Below, piece after piece: positions 18,229 through 27,531 of a DNA stretch of 64,000 nucleotides. Each line of letters starts with the position of its first letter. Within the stretch, counting starts at the first letter, position 1. The stretch covers positions 62,001 to 126,000 of the forward strand of contig NZ_JAGIKZ010000001.1 in NCBI RefSeq assembly GCF_017874625.1, given 5' to 3'. The notes under the pieces are model-generated. The model made no database searches. It was not told the origin of the DNA and saw only the letters and a list, made by a program, of their open reading frames with translations. The position numbers and the translations under genes are program-made. This stretch comes from Cytobacillus eiseniae (GTDB taxonomy: Bacteria > Bacillota > Bacilli > Bacillales > Cytobacillaceae).

Positions 18229-19443
18229 TTGCCAAGAATATTTGTTCATTTTGCCTTTTTCTTTTTTACGATAACTGCATTGTCAGGCGTATGGATGCGC
18301 TTTGCTCCTTTCCATTCCAATGCAACAATTCCATATACAAATGTATTGCATGGGCACTCCCATCTAGCCATACTTGGATGGGCTTTTTTAGGTGTTTTCA
18401 TTGTTTTCCTGACTGTTTATTGGCAGAAAATAAAACAGAAAAGACAAGCGATTGCCCTTTCTATTACGATATTTATTACGTCGATTGCGATGTTTGCTGC
18501 CTTTCTCTATCAAGGTTATGGTATTATTTCGATTGTCCTTTCAACAATACATATTTTCGTAGAATATTGGGCTGTTGCATTTATTCATCGTCATTTGAAA
18601 TCACAGCATGATGCACCGAAAAGTGGAAAATTATTTATTAGAGCGGCGCTATTCACATTAGTTATTTCGTCTATTGGTCCTTTTTCACTTGGCTATATTT
18701 CAGCTAATGATTTAAAAGACTCCTTTCTTTTTGACGTAGCTATTTATTTTTACTTACATTTTCAATATAATGGTTGGCTTTATTTATTCTTGATCGGCCT
18801 ATTTATTATGATCATCCATTCAAAAAAGATTGAGATTCATAGTAAATTATTAATCTATGGGTTTTGGTTCTATTTTGTTTCCTTATTCCCTGGATTTTTC
18901 TCAAATATATTATGGGTGGATTTGGGAAGCATTGGTCAAATACTAGCTACGATTGGTATAATTGGGCAATGGATTGGTGTAGTCTTTACTTTAGTTGCCT
19001 TTAAAGGAGTATGGAGTAGAATTGTCAATCAGTTCTCAAGGTTTACTGTTACTTGTCTTTTCATTACATTTATCTTGTTATTTCTAAAGAGTACAATGGA
19101 ATTAGGGTTGATTTTACCGCAGTTGGCAAGTTTAATTTATGATACAAGAAGCATTGTCATTGGCTATTTGCATTTTACATTATTAGGTTTTGTTAGTATC
19201 TTTATTTTGACTCAGTACCAAATGCTGAATATCATCTCAATAAAACGCTTATCCGTAATTGGTTTTACAATCTTTTTTATTGGTTTTGTTTTTAATAAGC
19301 TATTACTATTTGGACAAGGCCTCTTACAATGGTTGGCGCTTCCAAGAATATCATTTGATACAATCGGATTGTTAATAGCGAGTGTAAGCTTATTTGTCGG
19401 AATTCTACTTATATGGATTGCTTATTTTCAGAAAAAAGGCTGA
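18229..19443 (+). CDS. Polytopic membrane protein resembling haem-copper oxidase subunit I
   Basis: 404 residues with about 11-12 predicted membrane helices and almost no soluble loops. Conserved-looking histidines sit in helices: NVLHGHSHLAILGW near 38-51, FVEYWAVAFIHRH near 112-124, YLHFQYNGW near 177-185 and IGYLHFTLLGF near 315-325. These patterns recall haem- and Cu-ligating helices of the NorB/cbb3 branch, but I could not see a full CuB set. Probably a haem-binding membrane protein of unknown activity. TTG start at 18229. Partner: the DUF1450 gene just upstream. Confidence 0.6.
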   Translation: MPRIFVHFAFFFFTITALSGVWMRFAPFHSNATIPYTNVLHGHSHLAILGWAFLGVFIVFLTVYWQKIKQKRQAIALSITIFITSIAMFAAFLYQGYGIISIVLSTIHIFVEYWAVAFIHRHLKSQHDAPKSGKLFIRAALFTLVISSIGPFSLGYISANDLKDSFLFDVAIYFYLHFQYNGWLYLFLIGLFIMIIHSKKIEIHSKLLIYGFWFYFVSLFPGFFSNILWVDLGSIGQILATIGIIGQWIGVVFTLVAFKGVWSRIVNQFSRFTVTCLFITFILLFLKSTMELGLILPQLASLIYDTRSIVIGYLHFTLLGFVSIFILTQYQMLNIISIKRLSVIGFTIFFIGFVFNKLLLFGQGLLQWLALPRISFDTIGLLIASVSLFVGILLIWIAYFQKKG

Positions 19444-19528
19444 GACATCAATAGGCATAAAAAGCGGCGGACATTCATATTAAGTAGTTAAGATAACGTG
19501 GAGAAACACTAAAAATCGCATTTGAAAT

Positions 19529-19567
19529 CGAGTATGAAAACGGAGAGGATTTATACTCGTTTTTTTG
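19529..19567 (+). terminator. Terminator after the oxidase-like gene
   Basis: CGAGTAT at 19529-19535 pairs with ATACTCG at 19553-19559, then eight T. It lies 86 nt after the stop. Confidence 0.75.
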
Positions 19568-19707
19568 TTGATATGTAAGGGTTCCCCTTGTTTTCATTAT
19601 CGAATGATCAATTGAAATAGTATACCTATTAACTAGATGACAATAACTGTTGTCAATTGACTATTTTTGATGCGATTACGGTTGTTATTTGACATTAGGA
19701 AATATAA

Positions 19708-19887
19708 GCGGACGTACGTTCCGTTATTTCAATAAAAACCTATGATTTTTGTAAGTAAACGGACTCACATTCCGTTATTTAGTTACTTTGAAGCTATTTT
19801 GTGTGATTTTGAATAAATAAAGGAACTGGTGTCCGCAACTGAGATGAAATAGGGGACTATTTGCAGAATAAGCGATTCTCAGTCCGC
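19708..19887. repeat. Dispersed repeat cluster in inverted arrangement
   Basis: Within the 853-bp gap 19444-20296, a 22-bp motif GCGGACGTACGTTCCGTTATTT at 19708-19729 recurs directly at 19759-19780 (ACGGACTCACATTCCGTTATTT). It recurs in reverse complement at 19815-19836, and a looser reverse copy spans about 19847-19887 and ends in GTCCGC. Similar short motifs are scattered through Bacillus-type genomes. There is no ORF inside. The rest of the gap (19942-20296) shows nothing clear. Confidence 0.8.
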
Positions 19888-19910
19888 AAAATAAAATGAT
19901 TCAAAAAGAC

Positions 19911-19942
19911 AAGCTCAGAGCCATATAAGCTCTGAGCTTTAT
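19911..19942 (+). terminator. Stable hairpin, terminator-like
   Basis: AAGCTCAGAGC at 19911-19921 and GCTCTGAGCTT at 19929-19939 form an 11-bp perfect stem with a 7-nt loop followed by TTT. It stands beside the repeat cluster, and no gene directly upstream accounts for it. Confidence 0.55.
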
Positions 19943-20296
19943 TGTGTGGATTCAAATGCTATTTATCCTGTTATGTTAGATTTTCTCTACAATAACTGAA
20001 CTACTTACATTCATATGTCCCCATTTTTTTATGCCTATTGTGTATGGAAATGTGAGTCGTTTGATCTACTTCCAGCATACACGTAACACTTCTTTTGCAC
20101 ATTCATTGCATGCCTATGAGTGATTTTTTCTATCTCTTTATAAATTTTTGTGTTGCTTCCCACGTAGAAATGTAGGCAGTGACTAAGATGTTCTGCGTTT
20201 TATTTTATACAAACAAAGGAAATGCCTCCGTTTTTAGCGAATATTATCAGTTGATGTCAAATGTTCGAAAAGTTATGGATTAATGGAGGATGTTAG

Positions 20297-23200
20297 ATGA
20301 GAGGTAAATGGTCGTGGTTTCTAGTCGTTTTATTATTATTGAGCTTCTTGGTGGGAAACTCCGCTAGTGCAGCTGTGACTATAGTTGAAGACCAAGATAA
20401 GTATACAATCCATGACAATATGGAAATCCTCGAAGATCAATTAGGTAACCTATCAATAGAAAATATCACCTCAGCATCTATTTCATCAAAATTTAAATTA
20501 AATGATTATGGCATTCCAAGCTTTGGATACAATATGCCTGTTTATTGGGTTCGTTTTCAAATTGATAATCCACTCGAAGAGGATGAGTTTATTATTGAGT
20601 TTCCATATGCACCACATGATTTCATCACGTTATACGAACCAGTTGGAAATAATGAATATAAGGCATACAGTAGCGGTGATTTGCTCGCCTTTACAGAAAG
20701 AACGCAAGATCATCGATATGTTAATTTTAAAATGACAGTTCCTGAAAAGACATTACGAACATTTTACATAAGATTTGAAAGTGAAGGATCTATGCAGCTT
20801 CCAGTCGTACTTTGGAAGGCAGACAACTTCGCAGGTAAAAGTACGATAGAATATCTTATATTAGGGATCTATTATGGTATCACTTTAGTGATGATTATCT
20901 ATAATTTAATTTTATATTTTTCTTTACGTATTCATAGTTATTTATGGTATGTAATATTTATTATTGGGATTAGTTTGACGCATCTAACATTAAATGGTTT
21001 AGCCTATCAATTTATATGGCCTGAGAATTCATGGTGGAATAATCGCTCCATCCTTTTTTCTATGTCGATATCCAACATTGCCTGTGTATTTTTTGCGAAT
21101 TCCTTTCTGGATGTCAAAAATTATGCTAGAAAAATCAGCTGGCTTTTATATTTACTAGCTATCATTAATCTGACATTAATCGGCGTATTAATGCTGAATT
21201 ATAAATTTGCATTAAACCTTATTATGATTTTTACGGCAATCGGAATTATTGTTGTTTTATCTACAGCATTGCTTTGTTGGAAAAGGGGCCATAAAGCGGC
21301 AAGATATTTCTTTTTTGGCTGGTTTATTTTTTTACTATGTGTGGTCATCTCCTCATTAACTGATTCAGGCATATTGCCTGTTCATTTCATTACGACATAT
21401 GCTTCACAAATCGGTTCAGCACTGGAAATTATCCTTTTTTCTTTGGCACTACTTGATAAATTAAAAATGTTTGAGCGGGAAAAAGAAAAAGCAGAGAGAA
21501 TCGCAATAGAAAACAAAGAAAATGCATTAAAACAATTAAAAAAAGCGGACCGTTTAAAGGATGAATTTCTCGCTAACACAACACATGAACTTAGAACCCC
21601 GCTGTATGGGATGATTGGGATAGCTGAATCTTTACGCGATGGTGTGGCAGGAGATCTGAATGCAAATTTAAAATATAATCTATCATTAATAATTAATAGT
21701 GGACAGCGTTTATCACATTTATTAAATGATTTACTAGATTACTCAAAACTAAAGCATCAAGAAATAGAGTTAGATACTGGACCTGTTCGATTAAAAGATG
21801 CCGTCAACATTGTTTTGAGAATCAATGAACCTTTGATAACAAATAAAAAAATCCAGCTAATCAATCTAATACAAGCAGATCTCCCTTATATAGAAGCAGA
21901 CGAAAATAGAGTCCAGCAAATTTTGCATAATATTATTGGAAATGCCGTGAAGTTTACAGATTACGGAAATATTACTGTTTCATCAGAGGTAAAAAAGAAT
22001 GAAGTTCTTATCAAGATTACCGATACAGGAATTGGTATGAGTAATGATGATCAGTCGATAGCTTTTAATGAATTTGAGCAAGGGACGTATGCTAGAAAAC
22101 GACAGCAAAGTGGAACTGGACTCGGATTAAGCATTACGAAAGATTTAGTAGAGCTTCATGGAGGGAAAATAAGTCTGGTGTCAGAGCTTGGCAAAGGTAC
22201 AACTGTCAGTTTTACCTTACCAATCTATCAAGCTAAAGTGCAGAAACTGCCTTCCATTTCCCCATACTTTGAATATTTTGAAGGTTATCAGGATGTTCCA
22301 ATAACAGGTGAGCATTTGTATAGAACAAATAAAAAAAATAAAGGGAAAATATTTATTGCTGATGACGATCCAGTCAATATCCAAGTTTTGTCCAATCATT
22401 TGTATTTAAATGGCTATCAGCTAGTTGTGGCAACTGATGGGGAAGAAGCAATTGAGATTTTAAAGAATGAGAGTCAATTCGACTTAGTTATTCTTGACTT
22501 AATGATGCCTAAATTATCAGGATATGAAGTATGTAAAGAACTTCGTAAGGATTATTCTTTAACAGAGCTGCCTGTTCTTGTATTAACCGCTAGGAGTCAA
22601 TTAAAGGATATAGTAACTGCATTTCAAGCAGGTGCCAATGATTATTTAATCAAGCCGTATTTTAAAGAGGAGCTATTAGCTCGAGTAGAAACATTATTAA
22701 CATTAAAAAAGGTGATGGAAGAAGTTCTTGAAAAAAGTCAACGATTAAATCTATTAAATAGTGAACTATATTATTTAAATGAAGAGCTTGAAGCAAGAGT
22801 GGAAAGAAGAACAAATGAGCTAAAAGAAAAGACTGAAGTACTTGAAGGGATGGAGAAATCAAGAAAACTCTTATTATCAACTATTTCTCATGATTTAGGC
22901 ACACCGATGACGGCCATTCAAGGATACATTAAAGCAATGATAGATGGTGTGATTGACCAAAATAATCATTATTTTTTAGGGGTAATTTATGAGAAAACGT
23001 TATTTATTGATCGTTTAATCCAAGATTTACATGATCTTTCTATATTTGAATCAGGTCAAGCTAGATTTTATCAAGATTGGATTACTGTCCATGAGTTGAT
23101 TCATGAATTTTTACCTGAATTTGAGGCAGATATTTTATCGAAAAACAGAAAGTTCATGATTCATGCTCCTCTTTCACTTAAACTTGCTGAACAGCAGCTT

Positions 23201-23653
23201 TATTTAGATCTTGACCGTATTAGACAAGTAGTAGGGAATCTGATCGCCAATGCAGTTAAGTATACTGAAGCACAAGACGCCATAACGATTGAAGTCATGT
23301 ACAGTCAGGAATATTTTGAAAAGTATAAAGAAAAGCAGTTTCTGCTTAAGGAAATTTCCGTTGCATTAGAGGATAAGGTAAAGAGTTCTGCACGTTCTAG
23401 CTTAGTGATTGGCATTCATGATACAGGAAAGGGAATCGATTCGGAGTCCATTCCATTTATTTTTGAACGATTCTACCGGGGAGATTCGGAAAACTATGAG
23501 TCATTCAGAAATGCGGGACTGGGACTAGCAATCGCAAAGGAAATCATTGATTATCACGAAGGAATTATTTGGGTCGAAAGCGTGAAAGAAAGAGGGAGTT
23601 CTTTCTACTTCACACTACCAATATACTTAGTGAGCGAAGAGAAAGGGGATTGA
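20297..23653 (+). CDS. 7TMR-DISM hybrid histidine kinase with two kinase modules
   Basis: 1118 residues. A signal peptide (1-26) is followed by a 7TMR-DISMED2-like extracellular domain (about 30-175), seven membrane helices (about 185-400) and a coiled coil. Then come HisKA-1 with THELRTP near 428-434 and HATPase-1 (NAVKF, GTGLGLSI). A REC domain starts near 685 (FIADDD) with phospho-acceptor near 731 (VILDLMMP). HisKA-2 has SHDLGTP near 862 and HATPase-2 has NAVKY and AGLGLAI. Two complete kinases in one chain bracketing a receiver is unusual. The OmpR-type regulator 2 nt downstream is the likely output. Ligand unknown, possibly carbohydrate-like. Confidence 0.9.
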   Translation: MRGKWSWFLVVLLLLSFLVGNSASAAVTIVEDQDKYTIHDNMEILEDQLGNLSIENITSASISSKFKLNDYGIPSFGYNMPVYWVRFQIDNPLEEDEFIIEFPYAPHDFITLYEPVGNNEYKAYSSGDLLAFTERTQDHRYVNFKMTVPEKTLRTFYIRFESEGSMQLPVVLWKADNFAGKSTIEYLILGIYYGITLVMIIYNLILYFSLRIHSYLWYVIFIIGISLTHLTLNGLAYQFIWPENSWWNNRSILFSMSISNIACVFFANSFLDVKNYARKISWLLYLLAIINLTLIGVLMLNYKFALNLIMIFTAIGIIVVLSTALLCWKRGHKAARYFFFGWFIFLLCVVISSLTDSGILPVHFITTYASQIGSALEIILFSLALLDKLKMFEREKEKAERIAIENKENALKQLKKADRLKDEFLANTTHELRTPLYGMIGIAESLRDGVAGDLNANLKYNLSLIINSGQRLSHLLNDLLDYSKLKHQEIELDTGPVRLKDAVNIVLRINEPLITNKKIQLINLIQADLPYIEADENRVQQILHNIIGNAVKFTDYGNITVSSEVKKNEVLIKITDTGIGMSNDDQSIAFNEFEQGTYARKRQQSGTGLGLSITKDLVELHGGKISLVSELGKGTTVSFTLPIYQAKVQKLPSISPYFEYFEGYQDVPITGEHLYRTNKKNKGKIFIADDDPVNIQVLSNHLYLNGYQLVVATDGEEAIEILKNESQFDLVILDLMMPKLSGYEVCKELRKDYSLTELPVLVLTARSQLKDIVTAFQAGANDYLIKPYFKEELLARVETLLTLKKVMEEVLEKSQRLNLLNSELYYLNEELEARVERRTNELKEKTEVLEGMEKSRKLLLSTISHDLGTPMTAIQGYIKAMIDGVIDQNNHYFLGVIYEKTLFIDRLIQDLHDLSIFESGQARFYQDWITVHELIHEFLPEFEADILSKNRKFMIHAPLSLKLAEQQLYLDLDRIRQVVGNLIANAVKYTEAQDAITIEVMYSQEYFEKYKEKQFLLKEISVALEDKVKSSARSSLVIGIHDTGKGIDSESIPFIFERFYRGDSENYESFRNAGLGLAIAKEIIDYHEGIIWVESVKERGSSFYFTLPIYLVSEEKGD

Positions 23654-23655
23654 TC

Positions 23656-24351
23656 ATGAATAGAGAAACCGTATTAATCGCTGAAGATGAAGAGGATATT
23701 CGCAATATCATGACACTCTATTTGAAACGAGAATACAATGTTCTTTCTTTTGCCAATGGTGAGGAAGCGTTGGCTGGAATTCGAGAGACTAAGCCAGATA
23801 TTGTCCTTCTTGATATTCTTCTTCCTGGAATGAACGGTTACAAGATTTGTGAACAGCTTCGAGCAGAAAAAATCCATATTCCTGTCCTCTTTTTAAGTGC
23901 GAAAAGAGAACAAAGTGATAAAATACGCGGACTAGAGCTAGGTGCAGATGATTATATGACAAAACCCTTTGATCCAGGTGAATTAATGGCAAGAGTAAAG
24001 GCATTACTAAGGCGCAGTAAAAAACAAATGGAATTGAAAGAAAATAGGATAAATCTTATTAAACATGGTGATTTAGTTATCGACACGAATCGGTATGTTG
24101 TCACAATTAGTGGTGAACCTATTCGATTATCGACGAAGGAAATGCAGCTATTAATCTTATTGGCTACCAATCCCCAGCGGATTTATAGTACAGAACAATT
24201 ATATGATTTGATATGGGGAGAGGACAATTATGGTGATTTGAAAACAGTATCCGTTCATATAAGTACATTAAGAAAAAAAATCGAAAAAAATCCCTCAAAG
24301 CCAATGTACATCATTACATTGAGAGGATTTGGCTATAAGTTCCTTGAATAA
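23656..24351 (+). CDS. OmpR/PhoB-family response regulator
   Basis: 231 residues. Receiver with acidic pair ED near 10-11, phospho-acceptor D53 (LLDILLPG) and KPF near 104-106, followed by a winged-helix DNA-binding domain ending TLRGFGYKFLE. Start ATG 23656 has AAAGGGG at 23642-23648; a longer upstream frame overlaps the kinase and is rejected. Cognate partner of the hybrid kinase by position. Confidence 0.93.
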   Translation: MNRETVLIAEDEEDIRNIMTLYLKREYNVLSFANGEEALAGIRETKPDIVLLDILLPGMNGYKICEQLRAEKIHIPVLFLSAKREQSDKIRGLELGADDYMTKPFDPGELMARVKALLRRSKKQMELKENRINLIKHGDLVIDTNRYVVTISGEPIRLSTKEMQLLILLATNPQRIYSTEQLYDLIWGEDNYGDLKTVSVHISTLRKKIEKNPSKPMYIITLRGFGYKFLE

Positions 24352-24367
24352 ACACTCTAAAAAAAAT

Positions 24368-24389
24368 TCCGCTTCAACTAGAAAGCGGA
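24368..24389. terminator. Hairpin downstream of the response regulator
   Basis: TCCGCTT and AAGCGGA form a 7-bp stem preceded by eight A, so the U tail would be on the minus strand. It lies 16 nt past the stop; its role as a terminator for the + strand is doubtful. Confidence 0.4.
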
Positions 24390-24427
24390 CAAGATAAAAA
24401 CGATGGAATGAGTTGGAAAGTAAACGA

Positions 24428-24480
24428 AAACAACATGTAGTGTATGACTGTGATTAATCATACTATATGTTGTTTTTTTG
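24428..24480 (+). terminator. Strong terminator after the two-component operon
   Basis: AACAACAT-GTAGT-TATGA pairs with TCATA-CTA-ATGTTGTT with small interruptions, then seven T. Confidence 0.8.
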
Positions 24481-24613
24481 TTATTCTAGCATATTTATAA
24501 TCGATCTGCAAATAATATGAATATTGTAAAATGATTAGTAAGAAAGAGGGGCAGGAAATTGCCTAGTATATTGAAAATGAACAGAATGAATTATTTGATA
24601 TGAATAAAGGGGA

Positions 24614-24841
24614 ATGTTAATAAAAATTCGATTTGGTTTTGTGGCAAATGCGGTAGGATTATGGGATGCAAGTCTATCGAAGTCATTGACGTTTACTCGT
24701 TATTCTGCACTTCCAAAAGAAGAACGGATGGGAAAACAGAAAAACCTTGCTATGCATAAGCTTGTAGAAGAAATCTCCTCCATTCGGGGTGTGAAATGTT
24801 TACAAGCTCCACTATTGAGTGATAAGAAAGTTTCAGCTTGA
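24614..24841 (+). pseudogene. Internally deleted uvsE (YwjD-type) remnant
   Basis: 75 codons. The first ~40 ([34 protein letters not shown]) match the N-terminus of YwjD-type UV endonuclease. The next ([20 protein letters not shown], then VK) match its extreme C-terminus (KQKDKALLRLMDELSAIRG). About 250 internal residues, including all metal-binding active-site segments, are missing, apparently by an in-frame deletion. The ribosome site AGGGG is only 1 nt from ATG. An intact but different uvsE begins 15 nt downstream, so this is a relic of a tandem paralogue. Confidence 0.75.
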
Positions 24842-24855
24842 AAGGAAGTAAGAAA

Positions 24856-25821
24856 ATGACGATTGTACGACTTGGCTACGTTGCCATGAGTATGGAATTG
24901 AAGAATGCATCTCCTTCAAAAACAATGACATTCGCTCAATTTCAAAAGATAGAAGATCGTGAAGCGGCTATAAATAAATTAGAACGAATTTCTATTTCCA
25001 ATCTTGAAAATACGTTAAGGTTGCTAAGGCATAGTGCTGCATCTGCTATTCACTTTTATCGGTTAACATCTCGTCTGATTCCCCTAGCAAACCATGAGGC
25101 TTTACAAGATTGGGATTACATGAAACCTCTTAAGGGGCTATTAAAAGAAATTGGAGCGTTTTCTAAAGAGAATAAGATGAGGATTGATTTCCATCCTGAT
25201 CATTTTGTTTTACTTAATTCCACTAAAAAAGAAATACTATTGAATTCTTTAAAAACACTAAAGATGCATTATCTTTTATTGAAGGGCATGGGGATTGATC
25301 CTACACACCGTTGTGTCATGCATGTAGGAGGAAACTATAAGGAAACGGAGCAATCCCTTGAACGATTTATAGAAAATTGGATGGATGTTCCAAAGTCAAT
25401 TCAAAAAATGATCATGCTTGAAAATGATGATACAAGCTTTAATCTAGAGAATACATTGTACTTATGTGAAAAGTTAGGCATTCCACTTGTTTTTGATTAT
25501 CATCATCACCTCGCTTATCATCAAAATCCGCGATGGGAGGAAAACTGGGGGAGAATTATAGAAACTTGGAAGTACTCACCCCTTCCAATTAAAATGCATA
25601 TTTCAAGCCCGAAATCTGCGGAGATGTTTCGGCATCATGCTGATTATATCGATAGGGAAATGTTTTTTACTTTTTTAAAAGCGATAAAAGGATCTGTTCT
25701 GCAAATCGATTGCATGATTGAGGCAAAGAAAAAAGATCAAGCACTATTTCAATTAATGGAGGAAATAATAAAAATAGGTAATGTTGAGATAATTGATGGA
25801 TCTAGTTTTAAATTATTATAA
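24856..25821 (+). CDS. uvsE: UV damage endonuclease UvsE
   Basis: 321 residues. The N-terminal VRLGYVAMSMELKNASPSKT block, DFHPDHFVLL, MHVGGNYKE, MLENDD, FDYHHH and HISSPK segments are the metal-binding motifs of the UvdE TIM barrel, which nicks 5' of cyclobutane dimers and 6-4 photoproducts. ATG 24856 follows AAAGGAAG at 24841-24848. The protein is intact and differs from the remnant upstream, so the pair are diverged paralogues rather than one split gene. Confidence 0.93.
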   Translation: MTIVRLGYVAMSMELKNASPSKTMTFAQFQKIEDREAAINKLERISISNLENTLRLLRHSAASAIHFYRLTSRLIPLANHEALQDWDYMKPLKGLLKEIGAFSKENKMRIDFHPDHFVLLNSTKKEILLNSLKTLKMHYLLLKGMGIDPTHRCVMHVGGNYKETEQSLERFIENWMDVPKSIQKMIMLENDDTSFNLENTLYLCEKLGIPLVFDYHHHLAYHQNPRWEENWGRIIETWKYSPLPIKMHISSPKSAEMFRHHADYIDREMFFTFLKAIKGSVLQIDCMIEAKKKDQALFQLMEEIIKIGNVEIIDGSSFKLL

Positions 25822-26024
25822 TAGTCGGTGCATTGATGGATGATGGTGTTGTATACAGATGATTGTCGTAACCTAGATAATGCAAAACGCCTAGAATCTT
25901 CAGTGTATTTTGAAATTAACTTAGTCCTATTTCCGAGAAAGTGTTGTCTAATTAGCAGGTCATATCATATTTCTCCCATTCTTAGGGATACTATATTTGA
26001 GCATGCTCCTATACTGGAGGGGAA

Positions 26025-26549
26025 ATGGTGAAATCGAAATTAATGAAATATAACAAGTTTGTATTACTAATGATGTTGGTCGTTTCTTGGCTTTCACTTC
26101 TTTTGTTTGGAAAAAGTTCCTTCAAAAGATTTATTCCAGCTGGTATATTTATCGCTTTAGTTACAGGGCTGGAAAACTATGCTGCTAAAAAAAGAACGTG
26201 GTGGTGGTGGTATGAAAAACTCCATCCGAAATTATCAGGATCAATTCCTTTTGTATTTGGCCCATTTATGATTGGTTCCATGTGGGTTCTTAAATTGACT
26301 TATGGAAAATTCAATCGATATCTAATAGTAAATTTAATCGTTGATTCATTTTTTATTTTTATACTAATTGATAAATGGTTGAAAAAATGGGGAATTGCAT
26401 CATTGGTTCGAATGAAAAAAATTCAATTATCCCTTCTGTTATTTATAGATTCCTTGCTTTTATATGGATTTCAACTCCTTATAGAGAAAATAAAAGTAGT
26501 TAAATGGAAAGAGGATGACTCTGAAATTCAAAGGAAAAACATCCGATAA
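26025..26549 (+). CDS. CBO0543-family membrane protein
   Basis: 174 residues with about four to five membrane segments. KKRTWWWWYEKLHPKLSGSI, then PFVFGPFMIGSMWVLKLTYG is the conserved CBO0543 signature, found widely in spore-forming Firmicutes. Function unknown. Start ATG 26025 behind GGAGGGG. The gap 25822-26024 holds only an unconvincing short frame. Confidence 0.8.
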   Translation: MVKSKLMKYNKFVLLMMLVVSWLSLLLFGKSSFKRFIPAGIFIALVTGLENYAAKKRTWWWWYEKLHPKLSGSIPFVFGPFMIGSMWVLKLTYGKFNRYLIVNLIVDSFFIFILIDKWLKKWGIASLVRMKKIQLSLLLFIDSLLLYGFQLLIEKIKVVKWKEDDSEIQRKNIR

Positions 26550-26647
26550 ACTGATTTCCCATCACGATTAAAAAAACTCAAGTAATATTAAGTTTCTTAT
26601 ATATCGGATATAGTTTGGAAAGGCACAAGTATAAAATCAGATTTAAT

Positions 26648-26686
26648 AAAGTCGATTTCTTTATTCGTTTAAAGGAATCGACTTTT
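26648..26686 (+). terminator. Terminator after the CBO0543 gene
   Basis: AAAGTCGATT at 26648-26657 and AATCGACTTTT at 26676-26686 form a 10-bp stem. The rest of the 324-bp gap 26550-26873 holds only a 33-codon open stretch at 26727-26828. Confidence 0.75.
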
Positions 26687-26726
26687 GGTGTTTATAGAAT
26701 TAAATTTCATGAACTTATGAAAATAA

Positions 26727-26828
26727 GCTGTTGTCCATCAACCTCTGAAAGTCATTGCTCTTTTATCACAAGTGGAAGAATTGCAGGATGTCGAGAAAGC
26801 ATACGCCATGTTTGATTGCGAATTGTAG
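26727..26828 (+). pseudogene. Possible coding remnant (33 codons)
   Basis: An open stretch reads AVVHQPLKVIALLSQVEEL, then QDVEKAYAMFDCEL and TAG, with protein-like composition and an amphipathic helix pattern but no start codon; stops precede it in frame. It may be the tail of a lost gene. No family recognised. Confidence 0.25.
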
Positions 26829-26873
26829 AAAAAGCTTGCCTATTACCCAAGTGTAAATATAAATACAAAGCTA

Positions 26874-27326
26874 TTAAGAGCTTAACAGACTATCGATAGA
26901 ATACATAATCGAATTAATTTTTTCTATTCCTGCCAATTCCCATCTACTTTTATCTCTTATATATCCATCTTTATCAAGAGGCTCCTGAAATTGAGTCAGC
27001 CCAGTTGTTGCAGTAAGTAAAGAATGATCATCATAGTCTAAGCCAAGATTAACTACATGTTTAATTACATAAGGTGTTCCAAATTCAATATAGGCATTCG
27101 CATGATCCAATGCCCCCTCTAAAACATTAATTGGAACTCTTAAGTAAATTGTTTCACCACCCTCGCGCCATAACACGGCATCAAACTTCCCTTGGTGGTA
27201 GTCGAAATTGCTGCAGAAACTGCATCCATTCATTTTGAATCTCTCTTTTACTATACCAAAAAAGGCCCTTTTCCCTTCAATTTCAGATTGTAACTGTATC
27301 ATTTGTATATTATTCACCCCTGTCAA
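26874..27326 (-). CDS. YugN-like family protein
   Basis: 150 residues. IQLQSEIEGKRAFFG, YLRVPINVLEGALDHANAYI, GTPYVIKHVVN and LTQFQEPLDKDGYI follow the Bacillus YugN-like family of soluble cytoplasmic proteins. Function unknown. Initiation is probably at or close to 27326 or at the internal ATG near 27302; the ribosome site is not decisive. Confidence 0.72.
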   Translation of the reverse strand: MTGVNNIQMIQLQSEIEGKRAFFGIVKERFKMNGCSFCSNFDYHQGKFDAVLWREGGETIYLRVPINVLEGALDHANAYIEFGTPYVIKHVVNLGLDYDDHSLLTATTGLTQFQEPLDKDGYIRDKSRWELAGIEKINSIMYSIDSLLSS

Positions 27327-27531
27327 AATAGTTGTTATTATTCTGTCCAGAAAATGAATAAAATACTAATGAATCAGATTTATTATTTCAGTATTTAAAA
27401 AGGCTATTAAAGCAAACTATCTTTTTTGGAAGGAGGGCGGGAACGAAATATTCGGAATATATAATATAATTTGTAAAATATGAGATTATCAGTATAATCA
27501 AAAGGATAAGAGAGGGAGGGAAATATAGGAA

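Noticed and set aside
25840-26031. 63-codon ORF before the CBO0543 gene
   Set aside because: It has no ribosome site and no family, and it overlaps the ribosome site and start of the next gene.
26615-26815. 66-codon ORF over the CBO0543 terminator
   Set aside because: Its start lies within the terminator region and its composition is not protein-like; the other frame at 26727-26828 is a slightly better remnant candidate.
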